Below, one piece after another: positions 27,093-36,701 of a stretch of 64,000 nucleotides of DNA (its first letter is position 1; each line of letters begins with the position of its first letter). The DNA comes from an uncultured Collinsella sp. (GTDB lineage: Bacteria; Actinomycetota; Coriobacteriia; Coriobacteriales; Coriobacteriaceae). The notes under the pieces were generated by a model. That model did not search any database, was not told the origin of the DNA, and saw only the letters and a list, made by a program, of their open reading frames with translations. Where the stretch lies: the NCBI GenBank assembly GCA_934668345.1, contig CAKUNE010000001.1:62001-126000 (forward strand). Reading direction: 5' to 3'. A program made the translations under genes and the position numbers.

Positions 27093-27434
27093 TTACTCCT
27101 CGGCGCCCTCAGCGGCCTCAGCGGCAGCCTTAGCGGCCTCGGCCTCTTTGGCGAGCTGCTTCTTGGACTTCTTGACGACGGTCTCGGTCTTCTCGCCCTC
27201 GTTGGCGGCCTTGACCAGAGCGGCGACGGCGTCGGTGAGCTGAGCACCCTTGGACTGCCAGTCGGCGATCTTCTCGAGGTCGAGGTTGATGGTCTTGGGG
27301 GCGGTCATCGGGTTGTAGCGGCCAACCTCCTCGATGATACGACCGTCACGCGGGGCGCGGGAATCGGCGACGACGACACGGTAGTACGGACGCTTCTTAG
27401 CGCCGTGACGAGCAAGGCGAATCTTGACTGCCAA
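27093..27434 (-). CDS. rpsP: 30S ribosomal protein S16
   Basis: Small-subunit assembly protein. [20 protein letters not shown] and then [15 protein letters not shown] are diagnostic. The frame is open to 27470, but TTG 27434 is six bases after GGAGGAG and gives the family N-terminus, so 113 residues with a Lys/Ala/Glu-rich C-terminal tail. It is the first gene of the operon ending at lepB. A small GCAGC/GCTGC hairpin (27454-27468) lies in the leader. Confidence 0.97.
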   Translation of the reverse strand: MAVKIRLARHGAKKRPYYRVVVADSRAPRDGRIIEEVGRYNPMTAPKTINLDLEKIADWQSKGAQLTDAVAALVKAANEGEKTETVVKKSKKQLAKEAEAAKAAAEAAEGAEE

Positions 27435-27490
27435 AGGAAACTCCTCCAACCAAGCAGCTTTAGGCTGCAACTACAAACAAACAGTTGAAC

Positions 27491-27519
27491 ATAATACGCC
27501 ATCGACGCGGGCAGGTGAA
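27491..27519 (-). promoter_or_regulatory. Promoter of the rpsP operon
   Basis: On the minus strand, -35 TTCACC (27519-27514) and -10 TATTAT (27496-27491) with a 17-base spacer, giving a leader of about 50 bases. Confidence 0.65.
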
Positions 27520-27623
27520 GTCCGTGAGACCAACTTCTTCGGTGTAGTCGAGGGCAAATCCATATCTTAGACAAGAATTCGGGATTTGCAAGCACATACA
27601 CGCACCCCACATGAGCTGCGCGG

Positions 27624-27629
27624 TATACT
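27624..27629 (+). promoter_or_regulatory. -10 element of dinB
   Basis: TATACT at 27624-27629 predicts transcription from about 27636. No good -35 lies 17 bases upstream. A start here gives a leader of about 39 bases to the SD-preceded ATG at 27675. Confidence 0.5.
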
Positions 27630-27674
27630 CATGACATGGAAAGACGCGAACATACATACGGTTATGAGGATGCC

Positions 27675-28889
27675 ATGGGCGTCACGCCGCCTCCCTGGAC
27701 GGGTCCGGCGGTGGGCCTCATGGACCTCGATGCGTTTTTTGCGAGCGTGGAGATGCTCGATCATCCCGAATGGCGCGGAAAGCCGCTCATCGTGGGCGGA
27801 GACGCCGATTCGCGTGGCGTCGTGTCCACATGTTCGTATGAGGCACGTCGCTTTGGCGTGCACTCTGCCATGGCCTCGGCCGAGGCGCGGCGCTTGTGCC
27901 CGCAAGCCATTTGGACGCACGGGCACTTTGATCGCTACCGCGAGGTGAGCGCGCAGGTCATGGCGATTCTTGCCGAGGAGACGCCGCGCGTTGAGCGCGT
28001 ATCCATCGACGAAGCCTTTATCGATATCACACCGGGTCGCTTTGCGCCCGAAGACCCGCTACTGGTTGCGCGGCGTATAAGCGACCGCGTGGCAGCGCTA
28101 GGAGTGACGTGCTCCATTGGTGTGGGCTGCAACAAGACGGTCGCAAAGATCGCAAGCGAGCGGGATAAGCCGTTTGGGCTGACCATCGTGCGCCCCGGAA
28201 CCGAGCAGCGCTTTTTGGCCGCGCTGCCGGTATCTGCCATGAGCGGCATCGGGCGCTCGGCCGAGGAACGACTGCGCCGCATGCGCATCTACACCCTCGG
28301 CGAGCTATCACGTGCACCGGAATCCACCTTGGCCTCTATTTTTGGCGTCAACGGCGAACGCATGCGCCAGCGTGCGCTGGGACTCGAAATCTCCGAAGTC
28401 ACAAGTCTCGATGAAGAGCGTGAGGTCAAGTCGGTCAGCAATGAACGCACCTTTGCGAAAGATTTGACTGAGCGCGGGGACATCGAAGCGGCGATTGCGC
28501 TGCTGGGCGAGTCAGTGGGACGCCGCCTGCGTCGTCAGGGACTAACGGGCGCCACGGTGACGCTCAAGCTCAAGTATTCGTATGGAAACGGTCGCTCGGC
28601 ACAGCGCCGGCTGCCTCATCCGACCGACGATGAGAACATCTTCGTGGCAGTTGCGCTCGAACTGCTCGACAACATCTGGCAGGAAGGCATGCATGTTCGC
28701 TTAGCAGGCATCGGCATGAGCGACTTTGACCATCGGGGCGGCATCCAGACCGACTTGTTCTGCGAAGTCGACGACCGCGGAGCCCAGTCGAGCGACCGAC
28801 GCGACCTCTCCGTCGCCATCGACGCCGTCCGAGACAAATTCGGCGACACCGCCCTATCTTACGGCCGCCAATCCCGCTTCAACGATTAA
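27675..28889 (+). CDS. dinB: DNA polymerase IV (Y family)
   Basis: Error-prone translesion polymerase. Catalytic acidic residues lie in GLMDLDAFFASVE and VSIDEAFIDI; FGVHSAMASAEARRLCP and GCNKTVAKIASERDKPFG belong to the fingers and palm. The little-finger domain is complete, and QTDLF near the C-terminus fits a beta-clamp-binding motif. ATG 27675 follows GAGG by five bases and gives 404 residues; ATG 27636 in the same frame coincides with the predicted transcription start. Lone plus-strand gene between two minus-strand blocks. No convincing LexA box. Confidence 0.94.
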   Translation: MGVTPPPWTGPAVGLMDLDAFFASVEMLDHPEWRGKPLIVGGDADSRGVVSTCSYEARRFGVHSAMASAEARRLCPQAIWTHGHFDRYREVSAQVMAILAEETPRVERVSIDEAFIDITPGRFAPEDPLLVARRISDRVAALGVTCSIGVGCNKTVAKIASERDKPFGLTIVRPGTEQRFLAALPVSAMSGIGRSAEERLRRMRIYTLGELSRAPESTLASIFGVNGERMRQRALGLEISEVTSLDEEREVKSVSNERTFAKDLTERGDIEAAIALLGESVGRRLRRQGLTGATVTLKLKYSYGNGRSAQRRLPHPTDDENIFVAVALELLDNIWQEGMHVRLAGIGMSDFDHRGGIQTDLFCEVDDRGAQSSDRRDLSVAIDAVRDKFGDTALSYGRQSRFND

Positions 28890-28904
28890 CCGCCTTTAGG
28901 CAAA

Positions 28905-28944
28905 AAGAAAGCCGGGCAGGTACGGAAAACCGCAACTGCCCGGC
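28905..28944 (-). terminator. Terminator between dinB and rsfS
   Basis: Nine-base perfect arms (28911-28919 and 28936-28944). Read on the minus strand the stem is followed by TTTCTTTTT, so it ends the rsfS-side operon. It may also help stop dinB transcripts. Confidence 0.8.
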
Positions 28945-28988
28945 GAAATGCGCGAGGCTAGCTAAAAAGCCCCGTATCAAATGTGCTG

Positions 28989-29444
28989 TTAGAGGAGGTT
29001 GAGGGGGAGCTGGGGGGCGTCACCCCAGAGCTTTTCTAGGCGGTAGAAGTCGCGGGCTTCGGGAGTGAAGACGTGGACGACGACCGAGCCGTAGTCCATG
29101 AGCATCCAGGTCTTCTGCTCACGGCCCTCGATGGAGAACGGATGCTCGCCGCAAGCCTCGGCGACCTTCTCCTCGATCTCGTCGACGATAGAATCGACCT
29201 GGCGGTTGTTGGTACCGGTGGCAAGCACAAAGTAGTCGCACACGTCGGAAAGCTCGGTCAGGTCGAGTACCTGCACGTCCTCGCCCTTCTTGTCGTAGGC
29301 GGCCTGCGCGGCGGCGCGGGCGACATCCTCGGCGGCGACACCGCTCGCGGACAGCGAGGCGGCGGTGCGGTCGGACGTGGCAACGAAACTCTTGTGCTCC
29401 ACACCTTCAAGAATCTGCTCGTCAGTCATGGTCTCGTCGGCCAT
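28989..29444 (-). CDS. rsfS: Ribosomal silencing factor RsfS (Iojap family)
   Basis: Binds L14 and blocks subunit joining when nutrients are scarce. The family core DVQVLDLTELSDVCDYFVL, then NRQVDSIVDEIEEKV and the LMDYGSVVVHVFTPEARDFY stretch, is complete. ATG 29444, six bases after AAAGAGG, gives 151 residues, with about 50 preceding the core. Last gene of the obgE-nadD-yqeK-rsfS run. Confidence 0.95.
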   Translation of the reverse strand: MADETMTDEQILEGVEHKSFVATSDRTAASLSASGVAAEDVARAAAQAAYDKKGEDVQVLDLTELSDVCDYFVLATGTNNRQVDSIVDEIEEKVAEACGEHPFSIEGREQKTWMLMDYGSVVVHVFTPEARDFYRLEKLWGDAPQLPLNLL

Positions 29445-29472
29445 GGAATACCTCTTTCTAGACACACCCGAG

Positions 29473-30093
29473 CTAGCGCAGCTGGGCGTAATGGTTGTAA
29501 ATCGTAATAGCCGTGGGATAAAGATAGCGCCCGGACTGGATCACATAGACCAGACCCTGCGCAAAACAGGAGAAGAACAACTCGTCAAGCGTCGACTCCC
29601 CCACCATCTTGCGCAGCGCGTGGGCATAATCACCATGGCGGTTGGGTTCGATGGCATCTGCCACAAAGACCACCATATCGAGCGGCGTCATGTCGCAGGC
29701 ACCCACGGTGTGACGGTCGACGGCCTGGAAAACGGCCGGCGACAGCTCGGGAAAAAGCTGCGGAAGCTCATAGGCGGCAACCGGGCCATGCAAAAGCGGC
29801 GTCGCGGCGGAAGGAGAGCCGGCAACCTTGATGCCGTAGTGCAACGCGCGGGCCACGAGCTCGTCGTCGGAGAGAACCTTATCCCAGTCGTGAATCAGGC
29901 CGGCGGCGGCGGCATCAAAGCGGTCAACGCCGTAGACCTCGGCAAGATGAAGTGCGGTCTCGGCAACACCCAGCGAATGCACATAGCGCTTGCGCTTATC
30001 TTTCATGCGAACATCGAGCAGCTCTTGAATGCGCTTGAGCAGCGCGCGCTCATCGCCCTCAAACTGATCCTCTACCGACAACGTAGCCCCCAT
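29473..30093 (-). CDS. yqeK: YqeK-type HD-domain bis(5'-nucleosyl)-tetraphosphatase
   Basis: HD-superfamily phosphohydrolase that cleaves Ap4A symmetrically in family members studied. Metal ligands are visible as RYVHSLGVAETA, GLIHDWDK and LLHGPVAAYEL, then DRHTVG. 206 residues. The ATG overlaps the nadD stop (TGATG); GTG 30096 is the alternative. Placed between nadD and rsfS as in Bacillus. Confidence 0.92.
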   Translation of the reverse strand: MGATLSVEDQFEGDERALLKRIQELLDVRMKDKRKRYVHSLGVAETALHLAEVYGVDRFDAAAAGLIHDWDKVLSDDELVARALHYGIKVAGSPSAATPLLHGPVAAYELPQLFPELSPAVFQAVDRHTVGACDMTPLDMVVFVADAIEPNRHGDYAHALRKMVGESTLDELFFSCFAQGLVYVIQSGRYLYPTAITIYNHYAQLR

Positions 30094-30770
30094 CACTCAA
30101 AATCTTCTTGACCCAAATCGGCATATAGCCTGCGTTTGCGAATGTAGCCGAGCACGGACTCGCTCGTAAGATAGCGCACGCTCATGCCGCGGGCAACTCG
30201 CTTACGAATGTTCGTCGAGCTGATCGCCAGCGCCGGAATCTGAATATAGCGCACATCGAACGGCAGCCCCGACTCTTTGATTCGGGCACGCGCCGTATCG
30301 ATATCAAAGCCCGGTCGCGTCGCCGCAATAAAGGTAGCAAGCTCAGCGATTCGCTCGGCATCATGCCAGGTCACAATATCGATAATCGCGTCGGCGCCCG
30401 TAATAAAGTAGAGCTTTACCTGCGGCGGGTAAAAGTCGCGAAGGGCATGAAGCGTATCGGCCGTATAGGTTACGCCCGGACGGTCAATCTCGAACCGGCT
30501 CGCCAAAAAGGCCGGGTTCGCGGCAGTGGCGAGGACCGTCATGGCATAACGGTCCTCGGCAGGCGTCACCGGCTTGTCAAGCTTAAAGGCGGGAGAGCCC
30601 GCCGGCATAAAGAGCACAGCGTCCAAGTCGAGCGACTCGCGCGCCTGCTCGGCAGTCACCAGGTGCCCGTAATGAATCGGGTCGAATGTGCCGCCCATAA
30701 TGCCAAGCCGAAACTCTTTGCCCTCTTTTATGGGCAGCTCGGGCAAACCGATTCCACCGCGCAGCGACAT
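30093..30770 (-). CDS. nadD: Nicotinate-nucleotide adenylyltransferase
   Basis: Adenylates nicotinic acid mononucleotide in NAD synthesis. The nucleotidyltransferase HxGH motif lies in MGGTFDPIHYGH (from residue 25) and the second motif is ISSTNIRKR. 225 residues with about 20 residues before the core; ATG 30770 lies four bases after the obgE stop. Confidence 0.96.
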   Translation of the reverse strand: MSLRGGIGLPELPIKEGKEFRLGIMGGTFDPIHYGHLVTAEQARESLDLDAVLFMPAGSPAFKLDKPVTPAEDRYAMTVLATAANPAFLASRFEIDRPGVTYTADTLHALRDFYPPQVKLYFITGADAIIDIVTWHDAERIAELATFIAATRPGFDIDTARARIKESGLPFDVRYIQIPALAISSTNIRKRVARGMSVRYLTSESVLGYIRKRRLYADLGQEDFE

Positions 30771-30773
30771 GGC

Positions 30774-32252
<1,479 letters not shown>

Positions 32253-32255
32253 CTA

Positions 32256-32299
32256 CAAAAAGAGGGAGACCCTTGAATCCTAAAACTCAAGTGCCTCCC
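32256..32299 (-). terminator. Terminator after rpmA
   Basis: An imperfect stem pairs GGGAG..CACTTGA with TCAAG..CTCCC on the minus strand and is followed by CTTTTT. It lies 26 bases past the rpmA stop and ahead of obgE, so obgE transcription would be by read-through or a weak promoter here. Confidence 0.65.
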
Positions 32300-32324
32300 A
32301 CATATGTGCTCTATGAAGGGTGAA

Positions 32325-32582
32325 TTACGCGTTCGCGAGCGGGCGTACGCTGACCCTGTGCTTGATACCCTTGTGGAACTCAACGGTACCGTCGACCAGC
32401 GCGAACAGCGTATCGTCCTTGCCACGGCCAACGTTCTCACCCGGGTGGATGTGAGTGCCGTGCTGACGGACGAGAATCGTGCCCGTGGTTACCGTCTGGC
32501 CGGCATAGCGCTTCGTGCCAAGGCGCTGACCGCGGGAGTCACGGCCATTACGGGAGGAACCGAGTCCTTTTTTGTGTGCCAT
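32325..32582 (-). CDS. rpmA: 50S ribosomal protein L27
   Basis: Reaches the peptidyl-transferase centre. [16 protein letters not shown] and [16 protein letters not shown] are diagnostic. 85 residues. The N-terminus starts directly at AHKKG, without the cleavable extension found in many Firmicutes. Follows rplU by 33 bases. Confidence 0.98.
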   Translation of the reverse strand: MAHKKGLGSSRNGRDSRGQRLGTKRYAGQTVTTGTILVRQHGTHIHPGENVGRGKDDTLFALVDGTVEFHKGIKHRVSVRPLANA

Positions 32583-32615
32583 TGTGTATACCTACTCTTT
32601 CGTTACGAGTGTAAT

Positions 32616-32990
32616 CTACTCGGCGACGGGAGCCTCGGCAACAGCCTCAGCCTCTGCCTTGACAGCCTTCTTGGCGCGGGAGGTAGCCTGAACCTTCACG
32701 ATCTTCAGCTTGGTGAGCTGCTGACGGTGACCCTTCAGACGACGATAGCGCTTACGCTTGTGGAACTTGAAGACCAGCTGCTTCTCGCCCTTGAACTGCT
32801 CAACGATCTGAGCGGTAACCTTGGCCTTGGCCAGCTTGTCGGGATCGGTGACGATCTTCTTACCATCGTTGAGGAAGATGACCGGCAGGGTGACCTTGTC
32901 GCCCTCATTGCCCTCGATCTTCTCGACGGTGATGACATCGTCGGTGGCGACCTTGTACTGCTTGCCGCCCGTGTTAACGATTGCGTACAT
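32616..32990 (-). CDS. rplU: 50S ribosomal protein L21
   Basis: Large-subunit rRNA-binding protein. MYAIVNTGGKQYKV and the basic segment FKFHKRKRYRRLKGHRQ identify it. ATG 32990, eight bases after AAGGGC, gives 124 residues with an Ala/Glu/Lys-rich tail; ATG 33011 lies upstream of the ribosome site. Confidence 0.98.
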   Translation of the reverse strand: MYAIVNTGGKQYKVATDDVITVEKIEGNEGDKVTLPVIFLNDGKKIVTDPDKLAKAKVTAQIVEQFKGEKQLVFKFHKRKRYRRLKGHRQQLTKLKIVKVQATSRAKKAVKAEAEAVAEAPVAE

Positions 32991-33032
32991 GTTTACTTGC
33001 CCTTCATGCATCAGTTAGTGCAACAGCCGAAT

Positions 33033-33061
33033 ATAGTAGCAGGCGAAAATACCCCCGTCAA
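33033..33061 (-). promoter_or_regulatory. Promoter of rplU-rpmA
   Basis: On the minus strand, -35 TTGACG (33061-33056) and -10 TACTAT (33038-33033) with a 17-base spacer. The -35 overlaps the last codons of the upstream DUF2344 gene, so the ribosomal genes have independent expression. Leader about 36 bases. Confidence 0.75.
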
Positions 33062-33870
33062 CGAGTATGTGGAGCAAATCCACAAGTTCGCACAGGTATG
33101 GGGCTGACGAGTCGGCCCTCGTCGTCCTCGCATGCTTGATTCTGACGCTCGACATCGTAGGAGCAGATGGTCACGAGGTCTTGCATACCGGTGGAAACAA
33201 TAGGTGCATCCACGCCCGGGGTCAAGCCCTGCAACAAAACATCAGCTGCAGAAAGCAAAATTTCCGGACGCATGGAGCCCTCGTTATCGGCATGGGTGTC
33301 GAGCATGAGCACTAAATGGTCCGGGCGCTCCCCCGCCGTGAGCTCATAGCCCACGAGCGTGTGATCCAAATCCAAGCGCTTGCTCTTTTTTCCGCGCGCG
33401 TAGTCGATGCCATGGTCCGCGCGCAGCGTGTCGATCGCACGACGCACCTCGTCGGCGCTTACGGGCGCCTCGGGATCCAAGTGCAAATCAATGCGATACG
33501 ACAAGCGCGTGAGCTGCGCCGTCAACGCCGGCGTGCGCACGTCGATGTACGCCGCCTCGATGGGTGCCAGATCGGCCGGAGAGGCCGCAGCCAGGCGCCC
33601 AAACGCCTCGTCGAGCGCCACGAACTCGGTCATAAACAGGTCATACCACTCGCAGGTCGACGACGTACCCACCGGTAGCGCCGAAGAGAAGCCCACGCGC
33701 ATGTGAGGAGAGAAACCCTGCGTGACGGCATAGGGAAGTCCCGCACGGCGCACGATGCGCTCAATGGTATGGATTACTTCGAGATGGCCCAGGTACTTAA
33801 GGCGATCGCGCTTGCCATAGCGAACACGAAGCCTAAAGAGCGTGGGGTTGTCGGTCAGGCGCTCACTCAT
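33058..33870 (-). CDS. TIGR03936 family radical-SAM-linked protein (DUF2344)
   Basis: Belongs to the family encoded next to, or fused to, the TIGR03960 radical SAM protein. The N-terminal FRLRVRYGKRDRLKYLGHLE, then RAGLPYAVTQGFSPHMRVGF and ALPVGTSSTCEWYD, are characteristic. 270 residues. The ATG overlaps the stop of the radical SAM gene (ATGA), so the two are coupled. Biochemical role unknown; the pairing suggests a partner or substrate-handling subunit. The neighbourhood (mre operon on one side, rplU-obgE on the other) is a common setting for this pair. Confidence 0.85.
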   Translation of the reverse strand: MSERLTDNPTLFRLRVRYGKRDRLKYLGHLEVIHTIERIVRRAGLPYAVTQGFSPHMRVGFSSALPVGTSSTCEWYDLFMTEFVALDEAFGRLAAASPADLAPIEAAYIDVRTPALTAQLTRLSYRIDLHLDPEAPVSADEVRRAIDTLRADHGIDYARGKKSKRLDLDHTLVGYELTAGERPDHLVLMLDTHADNEGSMRPEILLSAADVLLQGLTPGVDAPIVSTGMQDLVTICSYDVERQNQACEDDEGRLVSPIPVRTCGFAPHTR

Positions 33871-35744
33871 GCGCGATCACCCATCAATACATTCTTGGCG
33901 TGGAGCGTGGGGCAGATTCCGCAGCCGGTGCACGACGTGCGGGTGCAGTCGGGAGTCGTGACACCCTCGAGCGAGCGACGGTACTCGCGCTCGAGGAAGC
34001 CGCGCGTGCAGCCGGGGCTCACGTGCTCCCACGGCAGGCGCCAGTCCAACTCGTAGGGCAGGTGCACGAGCTCATTGAGGTCGATGCCGTTTTTGGCAGC
34101 AGCCTCCTTCCAGTTATCGAGCGAGAAATGCTCTACCCAGGCGTCAAAGCGAGAGCCAGCGCGCCAAGCATCGATGATGACGGGCGTCATGTCACGCCCG
34201 GCGCGGGACAGCGCGGCCTCGATGAGCGAGGTCTCGGCATCGTGGTAATGCACGCGGACGGCACGGTTGCGAACGCTCGTGATAAGCAGCTTCTGGCGAC
34301 GCTTGACGTCGTCGTAGTCGAGCTGCGGGCACCACTGGAACGGCGTGGCAGCCTTGGGGATAAACACCGAAACCGAGATGGACACCGAGATCGAGCCGCG
34401 ACGAGCCTTGGGCACCACGGAACGACCGAGCTCCAGCACGTGATCGGCCAGATTGGCGATGGCCACGATGTCCTCGTCGCGCTCGCCGGGAAGGCCCATC
34501 ATAAAGTAGAGCTTCATGCGGTTCCAGCCGGCCTCGAAGGCCGCCTTGGCCGCACGGTCCAGGTCCTCCTCGGTCACGTTCTTGTTAATAATGTCGCGCA
34601 TGCGCTGGCTGCCGGCCTCGGGTGCGAACGTCAGGCCGCCCTTCTTTTCGCCGGCGACCGACTCGGCCATATCCACGCCAAACGAATCCAGGCGCTGCGA
34701 CGGAATAGACACGCGAATACCCGTATCCTCCAGGCGACGGTTGAGCCTGCCGAGCACGTCGCGAATGCAGGAGTGGTCGGTCGTGGAAAGCGAGGTCAGC
34801 GACACCTCGTCATAGCCGGTCTTTTCCAGACCCTGAATCACCGACGAGACGATCTGGTCGGCCGAGCGCTCGCGCACCGGGCGATACGTCATGCCGGCCT
34901 GGCAAAAACGACAGCCGCGGGCGCAGCCGCGCAGAATCTCGATAGACAGGCGGTCGTGGACCAGCTGCGCATAGGGCACGCACGACTGCGACAGCGGATT
35001 CGTGGCGCCGAAATCCTCGACGACGCGCTTGTAGACCACGGTCGGAGCATCCTTGCCCTCACGCGGCACGGTGTAGCCATGCGGCGAGCAGGGCTCGTCG
35101 TGACGAACCTCATAGAGCGACGGCACGTAGTTGCCGGCAATGGATGCAAGCTGCTCAACAATCTGCGCGCGCGGGACCCCTTCGTCACGCAGGCGGCGAT
35201 GCAGCTGACAGGTCTCGAGCAGCGATTCCTCGCCCTCGCCGATGAGGATGGCATCGAAGAAGGCCGCGTACGGCTCGGGGTTGTACACCGAGGGACCGCC
35301 GGCGATGATGATGGGGTCGTCTTCGCCTCGGTCGGCCGCTAACAGCGGAATGCCAGCGAGGTCGAGAGCCTCGAGGAAGTTCGTCACCGCCATCTCGTGC
35401 GGCACATGCAGACCGACGATATCAAACGAAGCGACGGGGGCGGCACCTTCGAGCGACAGCAGCGGAATACCCGCCTCGCGCATGGCGTCACCCATATCGG
35501 GCCACGGCACATAGCCACGCTCGCAGGAGATGCCCTCGGCCTGGTTAAGGATGTTGTAGAGGATGGCGATGCCCTGGTTGGGCAGACCGACCTCGTATAC
35601 ATCCGGATAAATCAGGCAGCAACGATAATCGGCATCGGCCTTGGAAAGCGTGCCCCACTCGTGATCGATATAGCGACTCGGCTTCTCGACCTTGGCGAGC
35701 AGCGGCTCAATTAAATGAAAACAGTCTTGGTATGGAACGCGCAA
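33867..35744 (-). CDS. TIGR03960 family B12-binding-like radical SAM protein
   Basis: Radical SAM enzyme with the [4Fe-4S] motif CARGCRFCQAG near residue 275, preceded by a B12-binding-like Rossmann domain (YPDVYEVGLPNQGIAILYN, FDIVGLHVPHEM). The C-terminus carries further Cys residues (CTRTSCTGCGIC) that could hold a second cluster. 625 residues. TTG 35744, six bases after AGGGG, is the start. Function unproven in the family; an RNA-modification role would be a guess from its neighbours. Confidence 0.85.
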   Translation of the reverse strand: MRVPYQDCFHLIEPLLAKVEKPSRYIDHEWGTLSKADADYRCCLIYPDVYEVGLPNQGIAILYNILNQAEGISCERGYVPWPDMGDAMREAGIPLLSLEGAAPVASFDIVGLHVPHEMAVTNFLEALDLAGIPLLAADRGEDDPIIIAGGPSVYNPEPYAAFFDAILIGEGEESLLETCQLHRRLRDEGVPRAQIVEQLASIAGNYVPSLYEVRHDEPCSPHGYTVPREGKDAPTVVYKRVVEDFGATNPLSQSCVPYAQLVHDRLSIEILRGCARGCRFCQAGMTYRPVRERSADQIVSSVIQGLEKTGYDEVSLTSLSTTDHSCIRDVLGRLNRRLEDTGIRVSIPSQRLDSFGVDMAESVAGEKKGGLTFAPEAGSQRMRDIINKNVTEEDLDRAAKAAFEAGWNRMKLYFMMGLPGERDEDIVAIANLADHVLELGRSVVPKARRGSISVSISVSVFIPKAATPFQWCPQLDYDDVKRRQKLLITSVRNRAVRVHYHDAETSLIEAALSRAGRDMTPVIIDAWRAGSRFDAWVEHFSLDNWKEAAAKNGIDLNELVHLPYELDWRLPWEHVSPGCTRGFLEREYRRSLEGVTTPDCTRTSCTGCGICPTLHAKNVLMGDRA

Positions 35745-35753
35745 AAGAAACCC

Positions 35754-36683
35754 CTAAGCAGCGAGATCGGATGCATCCTCGAAAGGACTCATAGGACGGG
35801 TAGCACCGGCGACCGTGGTCACCAGGTCACGAACGCGCGAGAACGTGGCAGCAGCGACCTCGTTGGCACGGCTGTAGTCGACATCGCGCTCGTAGAGCGA
35901 AACGAGCGCACGGCCCATGCCATAGGTGCCCGCGGCAGCAGTAAGCGCCTTGACGGCAAACCCAATATGTGGCGTCTGCTTGACGAGCGCGCGGGTGACC
36001 GCGCGGATCACAAGACCGCCGGCAAGCACGCCCGCGACCTCGTAGCCGCGCTCAGGCTTAATGCCGCGTCCAAAGACGGCAGCGAGCTCAAAGAGCATGC
36101 CCACCTGCGCCAACGCCATAACGGGATAATCGGCGCCCGGCAAAAACACCAGCGCACCGGTCGCCATATTGGTGAGCGCGCACGAGGTGATGATACGATT
36201 GGCCGCCGCGATGCGCATGAAGGTAAAGTTCGCCGCAAAAGCCGTTTCCTTGTCGGTGCGATCGAGAATCCAGCGGGCAAGCGTCTCGAGCAGATACGTT
36301 TTATCTGTTGCCGCTACCACGCCGAGCATGGGCGTGGACTCCTCGATAAACGGCACCTCCACAGCAGACTCAGCAAGCACGCACACGGGCGCGCCGGCGA
36401 TCACGAGCTCCTGCACGGCACTCTCCAAGCGGTCGGAACCACACGAAAGTACCAGTACCACATCGGTATCGGTCTTTGGAGCAATTCGCTCCTCCCCCAG
36501 ACGCTCGACGCGCACAATGCCCGAGGTCGTCTGCGGCACAAAGGCGTCACGCACCGTCTCGGCGAGAAAGCGCGAGGCGGACGAATCCAGATAGACCGAG
36601 ACGCGCACCGGCGTATCGGAATCCTTCTTAACGGACGCGCCCATCTTAAAAGCGCGGGTCAGCTTATCTACGGGAATTTTCAT
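35754..36683 (-). CDS. Membrane-associated protein of unknown function (possibly DUF697-like)
   Basis: I do not recognise a well-studied family with certainty. Residues about 30-130 look like a Rossmann-type soluble domain (VRVSVYLDSS, DVVLVLSCGSDRL, GAPVCVLAES). The C-terminal half is Ala/Gly-rich and hydrophobic (ANRIITSCALTNMATGALVF, then GYEVAGVLAGGLVIRAVTRAL), resembling the DUF697 region that follows GTPase-like domains, though no P-loop is visible. 309 residues, ATG about six bases after GGAGGGG. Lies between rodA and the radical SAM gene in the cell-shape operon. Confidence 0.6.
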   Translation of the reverse strand: MKIPVDKLTRAFKMGASVKKDSDTPVRVSVYLDSSASRFLAETVRDAFVPQTTSGIVRVERLGEERIAPKTDTDVVLVLSCGSDRLESAVQELVIAGAPVCVLAESAVEVPFIEESTPMLGVVAATDKTYLLETLARWILDRTDKETAFAANFTFMRIAAANRIITSCALTNMATGALVFLPGADYPVMALAQVGMLFELAAVFGRGIKPERGYEVAGVLAGGLVIRAVTRALVKQTPHIGFAVKALTAAAGTYGMGRALVSLYERDVDYSRANEVAAATFSRVRDLVTTVAGATRPMSPFEDASDLAA

Positions 36684-36701
36684 AGCAAACCCCTCCAGCG
36701 G

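Noticed and set aside
27641..27668. Possible LexA box in front of dinB (CGAAC at 27647)
   Set aside because: Only one half-site matches; the expected GTTCG partner four bases later is absent.
27636..27674. Leaderless dinB starting at ATG 27636
   Set aside because: An in-frame ATG at 27675 has a proper GAGG five bases upstream and gives the usual family N-terminus, so a 39-base leader is the simpler reading.
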